A DNA stretch of 64,000 nt from an uncultured Eubacteriales bacterium (GCA_902761755.1 CACWLP010000017.1:19080-83079), one strand, 5' to 3'; shown: positions 53,491 to 62,647, counted from the stretch's first letter. The notes: generated by a model not told the origin, from the letters alone. Numbers and translations: made by a program.

Positions 53491-56379
53491 ATGCATGCCC
53501 GACTCACCCGCCTGACCGCCCTTTTCCTGGCGTTCCTGTGCGTCCTGGCCTTATGGAGCGGAAGCGCCGCGGCGGAAAAGCAGACCGTTACGCTGTCCGC
53601 CCCCCTGACGCTGCGGAGCACGCCCTCCGAGCAGGGCGCAGCCGTGGCGACGGTGCCCGCCGGGGATATGGTGGCGGTGATCAGCGAAATGGGCGAATAC
53701 TGCCAGGTGGTGTACGAAGGCGTCACCGGCTGGGCGTCCAAGCAGGCCCTGGGCCTTGCCGGCAGCGCGTCCGGCGCCGCTACCCAGGCGCTGGTGAAAA
53801 ACAGCCAGGGCAATGAGGTCAAAAAGCTGCAAAACGCCCTGAAGGAGCTGGGCTTTTATACTTCCTCCGTGGACGGAAAATACGGCAGCGGCACGGAGAA
53901 GGCCGTCTCCGCCTTCCAGAAAATGAACGGCCTGCCCCAGACCGGCGTGGCGGACGCCGCCACCCAGGCCCTGCTCTACGGCGGAAACGCCAAGAACAGC
54001 CTGGGCGTTTCCACCGCGGCCAACGCAGGCTATACCGCCCTGCAGACCGGCAGCAAGGGCGCGTCCGTAAAGCAACTGCAGACCCGACTTAAGGAACTGG
54101 GCTATTATTCGGGCAAGATCGACGGCGCGTACGGCAGCGGCACCGCCGCGGCGGTGAAGGCGTTCCAGAAAAAGCACGGGTTTTCCCAGACCGGGAAGGC
54201 GGACGCCCTGACCCAGACGGCGCTGTATTCCTCCGCCGCCCTGTCCGCCGGCGCTTCCACAGCCGCCGTGCCGACGCCCACGCCCCTGCCCACCCCCACC
54301 CCGGCCAAGGCGGGCAAGGCCACCTATCCCTTCACCACCTATACGCTTTCCTCCGTGAACCTGCGCAAGCAGGCCTCCGTTTCCTCCGCCCGGATCCTCA
54401 CCGTGCCCAAAGGCGCGGAAATCAGCGTGCTCTCCCTCAGCGGGGACTATGCGAAAATCACCTACAACGGCAGGACGGGCTATATCGTATGGGAGTACGC
54501 CCTGATCCCCTCCCAGTACCTGCCCGGCAAGGAGCTCAAGGAAGACGCCGAGGCGCGCCAGCATTATCCCTATCTGCAATCCGGCTCCACGGGCAAAAAC
54601 GTGGCGCTCCTGCAGGAAGCGCTGGCGGAGCTGGGCTTCTATACCGGCGAGGCGGACGGCGATTACGGCGCCAAAACCCTGTCGGCGGTAAAGGCTTTCC
54701 AGAAGAAAAACGATATCAAGCAGGACGGCATGGCCAGCCCCGAATTGCAGAAGCTGGTGTTCGAGGGCCGTCCCAAAAACAGCAAGGGTTCCCGCACGGA
54801 GGTCAAGCTCCTGCCCGGCTACGAGGACGTAGACATGCGCGCCGGCGACAAGGGCGACCAGGTGACGCTGCTGCAGCAGCGCCTGGCGTCCCTGGGCTAT
54901 TTTACCGGCACGCCCGGCCGGGTTTATGACAGCGCCACCGTCAGCGCGGTGAAGAAATTCCAGAAGGATCACGGGCTGTATGTGGACGGCAACGCCGGGG
55001 CGAAAACGCGGCTGCTGCTGTCGGTGCTGGCTTCCACGCCGGCCCCCGCCGCCGCGCCTACCGATACGCCCGTCACGGTCATCCAGCCCGCCTCGACGCC
55101 CCTCACCGCCCAGAACGTCACCGTGATCCGCAGCGGCGCCCGGGGCGAAGCCGTGCGGCAGCTGCAGCTTCGCCTGATGGCCCTGGGCTATTATACCTGC
55201 ACCGCCGACGGCGTTTACGACGCCGACGATATCCAGGCGGTGCGCGCCTTCCAGCAGAAAAACGGCCTCATCATCGACGGCGTGGCCGGGCTGATCACCC
55301 AGCGGCAGCTGTATTCCGCCGGCGCCCTGCCCGCCACCACCGCGGCTCTGCCCGCCTCCGTGCTGGCTACGGCCACCCCGACGCCCACCCCCACCCCCGC
55401 CGTTATCCAGACCGTGGAAACCCTGAAAACCGGCAGCCGGGGCAACGCCGTCGTCCAGCTGCAGAACAGGCTCAAGGCCCTGGGCTACTATACCGGCGCG
55501 GCGGACGGCATCTACGGCGCCGGCACCGCCAGCGCAGTCAAGGCCTTCCAGCGGGCCAACGGCCTCACCCCCGACGGGGAAGCCGGGCCGCTGACGCTGA
55601 GCAAGCTCTCCGCCGCAAAAGCGCCCGCCGCGAAAGCGACCGCCACCCCCGCGCCCACGAAGGCCCCCGCCGCCACGCTGCTCAAATCCGGCGACCGGGG
55701 CGCCGCCGTTACCGCCCTGCAGCAGAAGCTGACCGGCCTGGGCTATCTCACCGGCAATTCCGACGGCATTTTCGGCGCGGCCACCTATCGGGCAGTGAAG
55801 GCCTTCCAGAAGAAAAACGGCCTGTCCGCCGACGGCGTGGCCGGCGCAAAGACGCTGGAGAAGCTGAACTCCTCCTCCGCCATCCCCGCCGGCAGCAGCG
55901 CCGCGCCCACCCCCACCCCCGCCCCCGTGGCCGTTTTCCGGGTGCCCGATCCGGCGGAGGTACGCTACGCCAACTGGTATTCCGAGATCCGGGAGCGGGC
56001 CAAGACGTTGCCCGACGTGGTGATCTACGATCCCGATTCCGGGCTGCATTTCAACCTGCACATGTTCTCCTTCGGCAAGCACGCCGACAGCGAGACCCCC
56101 ACCGCCCAGGATACCGAGATCCTCAACCGGATCTGCGGGGTGAACAGCTGGACGCCCAAGTACGTCTGGGTGATCTTCGCCGACGGGCGGGTATACATCG
56201 GCTCCATCCACAGCCACGGCCACGAGGTGGACCACACCCCGGGCAACAACCTGGACGGCCATATCTGCCTCCACTTCCCCCGGGTCATGACCGAAGCGGA
56301 GGCTACCGGCCCCTACGCCGTCAGCCACCAGAACGAGATCAACTGGGGCTGGGAGCTGACCAAAGCGAAAATCAAATAA
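53491..56379 (+). CDS. Secreted protein with seven peptidoglycan-binding domains, two SH3 domains and a possible L,D-transpeptidase-like end
   Basis: 962 residues from ATG 53491 (GGAGGATACAGCC). Signal peptide ending WSGSAAAE. Order: SH3b (TLRSTPSEQGAAVATV), PG_binding 1 and 2, Pro/Thr linker, second SH3b (SVNLRKQASVSSARILTV), PG_binding 3 to 7 (pattern LQxRLxxLGYYTG...AVKAFQKKNGL) with PTPTPTPA linkers, then a C-terminal domain from about residue 830. That last part has HSHGHEVDHTPGNN and LDGHICLHFPR, which recall the His and Cys of YkuD-type enzymes in a non-standard order. Confidence 0.88.
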   Translation: MHARLTRLTALFLAFLCVLALWSGSAAAEKQTVTLSAPLTLRSTPSEQGAAVATVPAGDMVAVISEMGEYCQVVYEGVTGWASKQALGLAGSASGAATQALVKNSQGNEVKKLQNALKELGFYTSSVDGKYGSGTEKAVSAFQKMNGLPQTGVADAATQALLYGGNAKNSLGVSTAANAGYTALQTGSKGASVKQLQTRLKELGYYSGKIDGAYGSGTAAAVKAFQKKHGFSQTGKADALTQTALYSSAALSAGASTAAVPTPTPLPTPTPAKAGKATYPFTTYTLSSVNLRKQASVSSARILTVPKGAEISVLSLSGDYAKITYNGRTGYIVWEYALIPSQYLPGKELKEDAEARQHYPYLQSGSTGKNVALLQEALAELGFYTGEADGDYGAKTLSAVKAFQKKNDIKQDGMASPELQKLVFEGRPKNSKGSRTEVKLLPGYEDVDMRAGDKGDQVTLLQQRLASLGYFTGTPGRVYDSATVSAVKKFQKDHGLYVDGNAGAKTRLLLSVLASTPAPAAAPTDTPVTVIQPASTPLTAQNVTVIRSGARGEAVRQLQLRLMALGYYTCTADGVYDADDIQAVRAFQQKNGLIIDGVAGLITQRQLYSAGALPATTAALPASVLATATPTPTPTPAVIQTVETLKTGSRGNAVVQLQNRLKALGYYTGAADGIYGAGTASAVKAFQRANGLTPDGEAGPLTLSKLSAAKAPAAKATATPAPTKAPAATLLKSGDRGAAVTALQQKLTGLGYLTGNSDGIFGAATYRAVKAFQKKNGLSADGVAGAKTLEKLNSSSAIPAGSSAAPTPTPAPVAVFRVPDPAEVRYANWYSEIRERAKTLPDVVIYDPDSGLHFNLHMFSFGKHADSETPTAQDTEILNRICGVNSWTPKYVWVIFADGRVYIGSIHSHGHEVDHTPGNNLDGHICLHFPRVMTEAEATGPYAVSHQNEINWGWELTKAKIK

Positions 56380-56394
56380 CGATCAAAACGCCGC

Positions 56395-56439
56395 AAAGCC
56401 GGGGATGGACTACAGATCCGCCCCCGGCTTTCATTTTTT
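56395..56439 (+). terminator. Terminator after the peptidoglycan-binding protein
   Basis: AAAGCCGGGG (56395-56404) pairs with CCCCGGCTTT (56422-56431), followed by CATTTTTTG. Confidence 0.88.
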
Positions 56440-56465
56440 GGGTTTTTTCCGCATATCCCTTACTG

Positions 56466-56700
56466 CGCGCAAAAGGGGCTGTTGCACAGCCCCTTCGATC
56501 AAATGGATCCTCCCTTTGATCGACTTAAAACGCCTTTTCCTCTCGTCCCTGCGGGACTCGCGGGCGGAAAAGGCGCAAGGAAAGCATTTTTGCTCTCGCA
56601 GGGCATGCTCTGCTTTAGCAAAAATGCTCCTCGCAGCGCACGGGTCGCTGCTGCGGATTCCGCTTGGAGGGGCTGCGGCCCCTCCAATCCACCCCGGGGT
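56466..56700. repeat. Chain of hairpins, possible degenerate mobile element
   Basis: No gene. Successive stems: AAGGGGCTG/CAGCCCCTT (56473-56495), CGATCAAA/TTTGATCG (56496-56522), CGCCTTTTCC/GGAAAAGGCG with inner GTCCC/GGGAC (56531-56575), AGCATTTTTGCT/AGCAAAAATGCT (56583-56628), GGAGGGG/CCCCTCC (56666-56685). From 56700 to 56823 I see only a weak GATGTTGC/GCAACATC hairpin (56769-56806) that may end abrB. Confidence 0.6.
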
Positions 56701-56823
56701 TCTTCGAATTCCCGGTATTCACTGCTGCTCATTCTTTTATGAAAACCAATATCCCTGTAAACAAAGAGGATGTTGCAGATTGACTTTACGCAACATCCCC
56801 GTCCCTCCGGAGCATCTGACCCC

Positions 56824-57069
56824 TCACGCTTGCTTTTTCAGCTGCTCCAGGCAGTTTCTGCAAATCAGCTTGTCCTTGTAGCGGATCACATCCCTGGCGT
56901 CATTGCAGAAAATGCAGGCGGGATGATATTTCTTCAGGATGATCTTGTCATCCTCCACAAAGATCTCCAGCGTGTCCCTCAGGCCAATATCCATCGTCCT
57001 GCGCAGCTCAATGGGCACGACGATGCGGCCCAGATCGTCCAGTTTCCGCACAACGCCTGTTGATTTCAT
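56824..57069 (-). CDS. abrB: AbrB-family transition-state regulator with Cys4 tail
   Basis: 81 residues. MKSTGVVRKLDDLGRIVVPI then ELRRTMDIGLRDTLEIFVED is the swapped-hairpin AbrB DNA-binding domain, close to B. subtilis AbrB. The C-terminal half differs: ACIFCNDARDV and ICRNCLEQL form a CxxC...CxxC zinc-ribbon-like end. It likely represses post-exponential genes. It is divergent from spmA, sharing a 155-base upstream region. Confidence 0.93.
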   Translation of the reverse strand: MKSTGVVRKLDDLGRIVVPIELRRTMDIGLRDTLEIFVEDDKIILKKYHPACIFCNDARDVIRYKDKLICRNCLEQLKKQA

Positions 57070-57224
57070 CCGCTCTCCCCCTCCCGTGCTGGAAGTGTTT
57101 TTTCTATATGTTTGTTATATTTTATCCATTTTTTGCGCATCTGTCAAGAAAAACTTCTCAAATTTTCACGATCTTGTACCAAAAAAGCGCAATTATTGTC
57201 ATCCGGAAAGGGGCTGGGGCTGGG

Positions 57225-57785
57225 GTGCTGCAAGGGATTTTCGCTTTGCTGACGGCGGCGGCGCTGGCGGCCGGGGCCGCCCGGGGACGGCTGGACAGCG
57301 TGGTAAACGCCATGCTGTCCGGGGCCCGGGAAGGCGTGACGGCGGCGCTGGCGATGGCGGGGGGCTTCGCATTTTTCTGCGGGTGGATCGGCGTGCTCCG
57401 CCGGGCGGGCGCGGTGACGCTTCTGGCCCGGGCGGGGAGGAGGCCGCTGAGGCGGCTGCTGGGGCCAGGGCTTACGGAGGACGCGCTGGAGCCCGTCGCC
57501 GTAAACCTGGCGGCCAACATGCTGGGCCTGGGCAACGCCGCCACCCCCTTCGGCATGGAGGCCGCTCGCCGGATGGCCGCGGGGGACGCCGCCGGCAACG
57601 CCCTGTGCCTGTTCCTGGTGATCAATTCCTCCTCGGTGCAATTATTGCCCGCCACGGTGATCGCCCTGCGCGCGGCGGCGGGCTCCGCGGACCCCGGGGG
57701 CATCGCGCTGCCCGCCCTCATCGCCACCGCCCTGTCCACCCTCGTGGGGATCGTCAGCTGCAAGATCGCGGAGCGCCTTTCGTGA
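57225..57785 (+). CDS. spmA: Spore maturation protein A
   Basis: 186 residues from a GTG at 57225 (GGAAAGGGG about 12 bases upstream); the open frame extends back to 57060 but without a ribosome site. A membrane protein with the nucleoside-recognition (Gate) domain: GAREGVTAALAMAGGFAFFC, NLAANMLGLGNAATPFGMEA, FLVINSSSVQLLPATVIALR. SpmA and SpmB are needed for spore core dehydration. The TGA overlaps the spmB GTG. Confidence 0.9.
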   Translation: MLQGIFALLTAAALAAGAARGRLDSVVNAMLSGAREGVTAALAMAGGFAFFCGWIGVLRRAGAVTLLARAGRRPLRRLLGPGLTEDALEPVAVNLAANMLGLGNAATPFGMEAARRMAAGDAAGNALCLFLVINSSSVQLLPATVIALRAAAGSADPGGIALPALIATALSTLVGIVSCKIAERLS

Positions 57786-58279
57786 GCTGGGCGCTGCCGG
57801 CGATGATCCTTGCCTGCCTGGCGGCGGGGGTGTGGCGGCGGGTGCCGGTCTACGACGCGTTCCTGGAAGGCGCGAAGGAAGGGCTGGCCACCGCCCGGAA
57901 CATCCTGCCCGCCCTCATCGCCATGCTCTGCGCGGTGCGCGGGTTCGAGGCCAGCGGGCTGACGGAGGATCTGTGCCGCCTGTGCGCCCCGGCGCTCCGG
58001 GCGCTGCGCCTCCCGGAGGAAACGCTGCCGCTGATGCTGCTTCGTCCGGTCAGCGGCTCTGCGTCCCTGGCGGCCCTGCGCGCCGTGCTGGATCAGTGCG
58101 GGCCGGACAGCCGGGCGGGGCTGGTGGCCAGCGTGATGATGGGCTCCAGCGAAACGGTGTTCTACACCTGCGGGGTGTACCTGTCGGCGGCGGGGGTGAA
58201 AAAATCCCGCCACACCGTGCCCTGCGCCCTGCTGGCCTGGCTGGCGGGCAGCATCGCGGCGGGGCTGCTGGTGCCGTAG
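57782..58279 (+). CDS. spmB: Spore maturation protein B
   Basis: 165 residues from a GTG overlapping spmA by four bases. YDAFLEGAKEGLATARNILP, MLLRPVSGSASLAALRAVLD and VMMGSSETVFYTCGVYLSAA match SpmB, the partner of SpmA in spore dehydration. Multi-pass membrane protein. The longer frame starting at 56939 runs antisense to abrB and is not real. Confidence 0.92.
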   Translation: MSWALPAMILACLAAGVWRRVPVYDAFLEGAKEGLATARNILPALIAMLCAVRGFEASGLTEDLCRLCAPALRALRLPEETLPLMLLRPVSGSASLAALRAVLDQCGPDSRAGLVASVMMGSSETVFYTCGVYLSAAGVKKSRHTVPCALLAWLAGSIAAGLLVP

Positions 58280-58306
58280 AAAGCCAGGAAAAGAACAGGC
58301 GCGGAA

Positions 58307-58335
58307 TTGACAAACAGGATCCTTCTTGCTATCCT
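58307..58335 (+). promoter_or_regulatory. asnA promoter
   Basis: TTGACA (58307-58312), 17-base spacer, TATCCT (58330-58335). Confidence 0.82.
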
Positions 58336-58358
58336 GTCTGCAGAAGGAGGGAACGCCT

Positions 58359-59366
58359 GTGAGCCACGTTACGATCCCCGCGGGGTACAAATCCACCCTG
58401 TCTTTATATGAGACTCAGGAAGCCATCGCCCTGATCAAAAAGACCTTTGAAAGCAACCTGTGCCACGCGCTGAACCTAAAGCGCGTGTCCGCCCCTCTGT
58501 TTGTGGACCGGGCCTCCGGCCTGAACGACGATCTGAACGGCGTGGAGCGCCCCGTATCCTTCGATATGCTGGAAACTGGGGAAGAAGCCCAAGTGGTGCA
58601 CTCCCTGGCCAAATGGAAGCGCTACGCCCTGGCCCGGTACCGCTTCCCTCTGGGGGAAGGGCTGTACACCGATATGAACGCCATCCGCCGGGACGAAACG
58701 CTGGATAACCTGCACTCCGTCTACGTGGACCAGTGGGACTGGGAAAAGGTGATCCGGGAGGAGGACCGCACGATGGATCTTCTCCGGGACACCATGGAGC
58801 GCATCGTCACCGCCATCTGCATCACCCTGGACCGGATCAAGTGGGAATATCCCCAGGTGAAAACCGCGCTGGAAAGGCAGATCGCCTTCGTCACCACCCA
58901 GGAATTGGAGGACCTGTATCCGGACAAGACCCCCAAGGAACGGGAAAACCTGTTCCTGCGGGATCATCACACCGCCTGCATATTGCAGATCGGCGGCGCC
59001 CTCAGATCCGGCAGGCCCCACGACGGCCGCGCCCCGGACTACGACGACTGGCAGCTGAACGGCGACATCATGTTCTGGAACGAGGTGCTGGGGTGCGCCT
59101 TTGAAATCTCCTCTATGGGCATCCGGGTCAGCCCGCAGTCCCTGGACGAGCAGCTGCGCCTCTCCGGCCACGAGGAGCGCCGGGCCCTGCCCTTCCATCA
59201 GGCGCTGCTCCGGGGCGAACTGCCCTTCACCATCGGCGGCGGCATCGGGCAGAGCCGCCTGTGCATGCTGCTGCTGGGCAAAGCCCACATCGGGGAGGTG
59301 CAGTCCTCCTACTGGGACGCCGATACCCGGGCGCAATGTGAAAAAGCCGGGATCGTGCTTTTGTAA
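58359..59366 (+). CDS. asnA: Aspartate-ammonia ligase
   Basis: 335 residues from GTG 58359 (AAGGAGGGAACGCCT). ATP-dependent asparagine synthesis from aspartate and ammonia, related to class II tRNA synthetases. AKWKRYALARYRFPLGEGLY, TDMNAIRRDE, VYVDQWDWEKVI and TIGGGIGQSRLCMLLLGKAH are diagnostic. Single-gene unit with its own promoter and terminator. Confidence 0.97.
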   Translation: MSHVTIPAGYKSTLSLYETQEAIALIKKTFESNLCHALNLKRVSAPLFVDRASGLNDDLNGVERPVSFDMLETGEEAQVVHSLAKWKRYALARYRFPLGEGLYTDMNAIRRDETLDNLHSVYVDQWDWEKVIREEDRTMDLLRDTMERIVTAICITLDRIKWEYPQVKTALERQIAFVTTQELEDLYPDKTPKERENLFLRDHHTACILQIGGALRSGRPHDGRAPDYDDWQLNGDIMFWNEVLGCAFEISSMGIRVSPQSLDEQLRLSGHEERRALPFHQALLRGELPFTIGGGIGQSRLCMLLLGKAHIGEVQSSYWDADTRAQCEKAGIVLL

Positions 59367-59382
59367 AATCTTCCCATCGCCG

Positions 59383-59408
59383 GGTCTTTCGAGACCCGGC
59401 GTTTTTTG
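59383..59408 (+). terminator. asnA terminator
   Basis: CGCCGGGTCT, loop TTCG, AGACCCGGCG, then TTTTTT. Confidence 0.92.
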
Positions 59409-59426
59409 ATCGGCGGCAAAACGAAA

Positions 59427-59455
59427 TTGACAGAAACAGGCAGTTCTGCTATCAT
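59427..59455 (+). promoter_or_regulatory. Promoter of the secreted protein at 59500
   Basis: TTGACA (59427-59432), 17-base spacer, TATCAT (59450-59455). Confidence 0.85.
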
Positions 59456-59499
59456 AGGGATGAATCCAAATGCAAAACCAAATACGGGAGGAAACGAAT

Positions 59500-60852
59500 A
59501 TGAAAACCAATCGGTGGGGAAAGGCCCTGTCGCTGCTGCTGGCGGCGATCCTGCTGCTGTCCCTGGCCCCCGCGGCCCGGGCCGAGATGTTCCCCGATTC
59601 CGACGAAATGGACATGGTGCATCTTGCCTTGGCCGGCACCGTGCACATGCTGGCAAAAGCGGTGGATGAGAATGAAAAGGAGCCCAATGCGCTGTATCAG
59701 TCCCTGCTGAAGATCGACGTAATGAACCCCACCCAGGCGTTCATCGTGCAGCTGAAGGGCAATCAGGGCTACACGCTGGATCAGGCCCTGAACGCCCACG
59801 GATTCTATTGCATCCCGAAAACCATTGCCAAGGCGCACAACAGCCAGTTCAGCGAAAATTACGCCGCGGTATCGGAAAAGGTGATCGGCCATTACAACGT
59901 CAAGCACGGCTTTGACGACGTGCTGGTGATCCTGACCTACGGCAGCCACATATCCCTGTCCAGCGTCGACAGCTCCTCGGTCTGGAGCAGCTTCCTCATC
60001 AGCGCCGAGGACATTTCCGCCGCCCTGACGGAGAAAGACATCGCCGATCTGGGCGCCCAGTACGGCATCGAGGACCCCGACATCCTGCGCTACACCGGCG
60101 AATCGCTGGATACGCTGCTGTCGCTGGATAAAAACAAGCACGGCCCCGGCGCAGCGGATATCCTCTGGGGCGACGGCATGCCCTCCGCCCGGGAGATCGT
60201 GAGCACCGTCTGCAACAGCGACGCCCACATGCGGGCGCTGTTCCCCAAGCTCGCCGGGCAGCCGCGGATGGACCCGGATATGGTGCGCCGCTGCATTGAC
60301 AATTATCTCACCCAGAACTATACCCTGGACGCCGCCCGCTTCATCGCGGAGGAGATCGTGCCCCTGCTGAAAGGCACCGGAAAACTGGATTTCATGGATT
60401 TCCTCCGGGGCGTAACGGACAGCGACCTCAAACGCTTCCCCTTCCCTGAAGCCGCCTATACCGACGAGGGGGAAGCCGGGCCTATCAAGGAAAACGCCAC
60501 GTATCTGATCGTGGTGGAGCGGCAGAACGTCAATGCCGATCCGGTGACCGGCGTGGATATCCTGATGGAAGCCATGCTGCCCCCCGCCGCCATTCCCGCC
60601 TCCGCGGAGGAAGCGGATTACATCGTCCGCGTCACCGTGGACTGGAACGGGGACAAATACACCCAGGGGAACCTGGAGGTGTATTACGCCAACGTCCGCA
60701 TCGGCCTGTACGAAGCTGCCACCGAGGTCAGGGTCAGGGATCTGGGCAGCTATACCCAGAAGCTGACGGGTTACATGCGGGTCACCAGCACCGTCACTTA
60801 CCTGAACCCTTACCGGGATCTGATCTGGAGCCGGGTGCGCAATCTGTTCTGA
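59500..60852 (+). CDS. Secreted protein of unknown function
   Basis: 450 residues, GGGAGGAAACGAAT before the ATG. Signal peptide ending LAPAARAEM. The mature part starts with helices (MVHLALAGTVHMLAKAVDEN), has GFDDVLVILTYGSHISLSSV, and ends with a beta-rich segment (LEVYYANVRIGLYEAATEVR, TSTVTYLNPYRDLIWSRVRN). No transmembrane anchor after the signal and no family recognised. Confidence 0.78.
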   Translation: MKTNRWGKALSLLLAAILLLSLAPAARAEMFPDSDEMDMVHLALAGTVHMLAKAVDENEKEPNALYQSLLKIDVMNPTQAFIVQLKGNQGYTLDQALNAHGFYCIPKTIAKAHNSQFSENYAAVSEKVIGHYNVKHGFDDVLVILTYGSHISLSSVDSSSVWSSFLISAEDISAALTEKDIADLGAQYGIEDPDILRYTGESLDTLLSLDKNKHGPGAADILWGDGMPSAREIVSTVCNSDAHMRALFPKLAGQPRMDPDMVRRCIDNYLTQNYTLDAARFIAEEIVPLLKGTGKLDFMDFLRGVTDSDLKRFPFPEAAYTDEGEAGPIKENATYLIVVERQNVNADPVTGVDILMEAMLPPAAIPASAEEADYIVRVTVDWNGDKYTQGNLEVYYANVRIGLYEAATEVRVRDLGSYTQKLTGYMRVTSTVTYLNPYRDLIWSRVRNLF

Positions 60853-60868
60853 TCCCCGGCCCTTCCCC

Positions 60869-60896
60869 GCGCCGCCTGTTCCGGGCGGCGCTTTTT
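60869..60896 (+). terminator. Terminator
   Basis: GCGCCGCC (60869-60876), loop, GGCGGCGC (60884-60891), TTTTT. Confidence 0.92.
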
Positions 60897-60898
60897 CA

Positions 60899-60927
60899 TT
60901 GACGAACGCCGCCCGATATGGTAGACT
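60899..60927 (+). promoter_or_regulatory. Promoter of the PopT-HAD operon
   Basis: TTGACG (60899-60904), 17-base spacer, TAGACT (60922-60927). Confidence 0.75.
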
Positions 60928-60962
60928 AAGCCCGTTGATTTTTCCCGAAAGGAAGCGGACCC

Positions 60963-61838
60963 ATGAAAGAACTGATCCTCAAGATCCTGCGGGGCGTGGT
61001 GATCGGCGTGGCCAACATCATCCCCGGCGTGTCCGGCGGCACCATGATGGTGAGCATGGGCGTGTACGACACCCTGATTCATTCCATCACCCATCTGTTC
61101 AAGGAATTCTGGAAGAGCATCAAGGCGCTGCTGCCCTACGCGGTGGGGATGCTGGCGGGCATCCTGGCCTTTGCCAGCATCATCAACTGGGGGCTGGAAA
61201 ACTATCAGCTGCCCACCAACACCCTCTTTATCGGCCTGATCCTGGGCGGGCTGGGGCCGCTGCTGAAAAGGATCGACCGGAAAAAGCTGGGCCCCGCCGC
61301 GGTGATCGCTTTCCTCGCGCTGTTCGCCCTGATCATCTGGCTGGGGCTGCAGAACCGGGACAGCATCCAGAACGCGGAAACCATCGATATGAACGCGGGG
61401 CAGATGCTGATCATGGTTTTCCTGGGCATGATCGCCTCCGGCACCATGATCATCCCCGGTGTGTCCGGCAGCCTGGTGCTGATGCTGCTGGGCTATTACA
61501 AGGCCGTCACCGGGGCGCTGAAAACCGTGGCCCACGGCCTGGTGCACTTTGACTTTGCCGGCCTGGGCCAGCCCATGCTGATGCTGCTGCCCTTCGTGCT
61601 GGGCATCGTGCTGGGGCTTTTCGGCGTGGCGAAGCTCATCGAATGGCTGACCCACCGTTTCCCCACCGCCACCTACTGCGGCGTGCTGGGCCTGGTGGTG
61701 GCTTCTCCCATCGCGCTTCTGATCCAGACCGATTTTGCCGGCACCACGGTGCTGCTGGCCGTGGTGGCCGTGCTGACGTTCGTTGCGGGCTTCCTGGTGG
61801 CCTGGCTGCTGGCCGGCAGCGAAAAGGAGCCCACGTGA
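60963..61838 (+). CDS. popT: DUF368 membrane protein, PopT-type undecaprenyl-phosphate translocase
   Basis: 291 residues, multi-pass. The duplicated DUF368 signature is visible: NIIPGVSGGTMMVSMGVYD near residue 18 and IIPGVSGSLVLMLLGYYKAV near residue 165, each before hydrophobic helices. DUF368 proteins were recently shown to return the lipid carrier C55-P across the membrane for cell-wall synthesis (family knowledge). GAAAGGAAGCGGACCC precedes the ATG. Its stop overlaps the HAD gene start. Confidence 0.9.
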   Translation: MKELILKILRGVVIGVANIIPGVSGGTMMVSMGVYDTLIHSITHLFKEFWKSIKALLPYAVGMLAGILAFASIINWGLENYQLPTNTLFIGLILGGLGPLLKRIDRKKLGPAAVIAFLALFALIIWLGLQNRDSIQNAETIDMNAGQMLIMVFLGMIASGTMIIPGVSGSLVLMLLGYYKAVTGALKTVAHGLVHFDFAGLGQPMLMLLPFVLGIVLGLFGVAKLIEWLTHRFPTATYCGVLGLVVASPIALLIQTDFAGTTVLLAVVAVLTFVAGFLVAWLLAGSEKEPT

Positions 61839-62599
61839 TCCGCCTGGTCGCCTGCGATCTGGACGGCACGCTGCTGTATCCCGACGGCCAACTGCCCGCC
61901 GGGATTTTTGACGTGATCCGAAGGCTAAGGGAAAAGGGCGTCCGCTTCGCCGCCGCCAGCGGACGGCAGTACGATAACCTGTACCGCCTCTTTTCCCCCG
62001 AAGCGGAGCACATGGATTTTCTGTGTGAAAACGGCGCGGTGATCGTGGCCGGCGGAAGGCAGACGGCGTCCTTTTTCCCCCGGCCCATGGCGGATGAGAT
62101 CATCCGGGACATCGAAGGCGCGGGCATGCTGCTTCTGCTTTCCACCCCCGCCTTTTCCGTGCTGCGCCTGGATGCGCCCCGGGCGTATGCCGACGATATC
62201 CTTTACCGGCTGCAAAACGCCGTCGCCCTGGCGGCGGACCCCGCGCTTTACGCCGGGCAGTGCGTCAAGCTCTCCGGCTTCCGGGAGGAGGGCGTGGAGG
62301 ACTTGGCCCCGCCGCTGCAGGCGAAATGGGGAAGCGCGCTGCACTGCGATATCGCCGGCCACCGGTGGCTGGATTTTACGCTTACCAACAAGGGCGACGG
62401 CATCGCGGCGCTTTCCCGGGCGCTTCAGATCCCCCTGTCCGACGTCGCCGCCTTCGGGGACCAGTTCAACGACGAAGCCATGCTGGACGCCGTGGGCCGC
62501 CCTTACATCATGGCCCACGCCCCCGCGCCCCTGCTGCGCAAGGGCTATACGGTCTGCCGCCGGGTGACGGACGCGCTGGAAGAAATCCTGGCGGAATGA
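61835..62599 (+). CDS. Cof-type HAD-IIB phosphatase
   Basis: 254 residues from a GTG overlapping popT by four bases. Motif I LVACDLDGTLLYPDGQ, motif II AAASGRQYDNL, cap domain, motif III Lys in TNKGDGIAAL and motif IV VAAFGDQFNDEAML. Acts on sugar phosphates or similar small substrates; coupling to popT is positional only. Confidence 0.92.
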   Translation: MIRLVACDLDGTLLYPDGQLPAGIFDVIRRLREKGVRFAAASGRQYDNLYRLFSPEAEHMDFLCENGAVIVAGGRQTASFFPRPMADEIIRDIEGAGMLLLLSTPAFSVLRLDAPRAYADDILYRLQNAVALAADPALYAGQCVKLSGFREEGVEDLAPPLQAKWGSALHCDIAGHRWLDFTLTNKGDGIAALSRALQIPLSDVAAFGDQFNDEAMLDAVGRPYIMAHAPAPLLRKGYTVCRRVTDALEEILAE

Positions 62600-62602
62600 A
62601 AA

Positions 62603-62638
62603 AACGCCTCCGGGCATACGATCCGAAGGCGTTTTTGT
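62603..62638. terminator. Bidirectional terminator
   Basis: AAAAACGCCTCCGG ... CCGAAGGCGTTTTT between convergent genes; A-run and T-run on the two sides. Confidence 0.9.
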
Positions 62639-62647
62639 GTGCGTGCG

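Noticed and set aside
57060-57224. Longer N-terminus for SpmA
   Set aside because: The extension lacks a ribosome site, overlaps the abrB promoter region and does not resemble SpmA; GTG 57225 gives the family's length.
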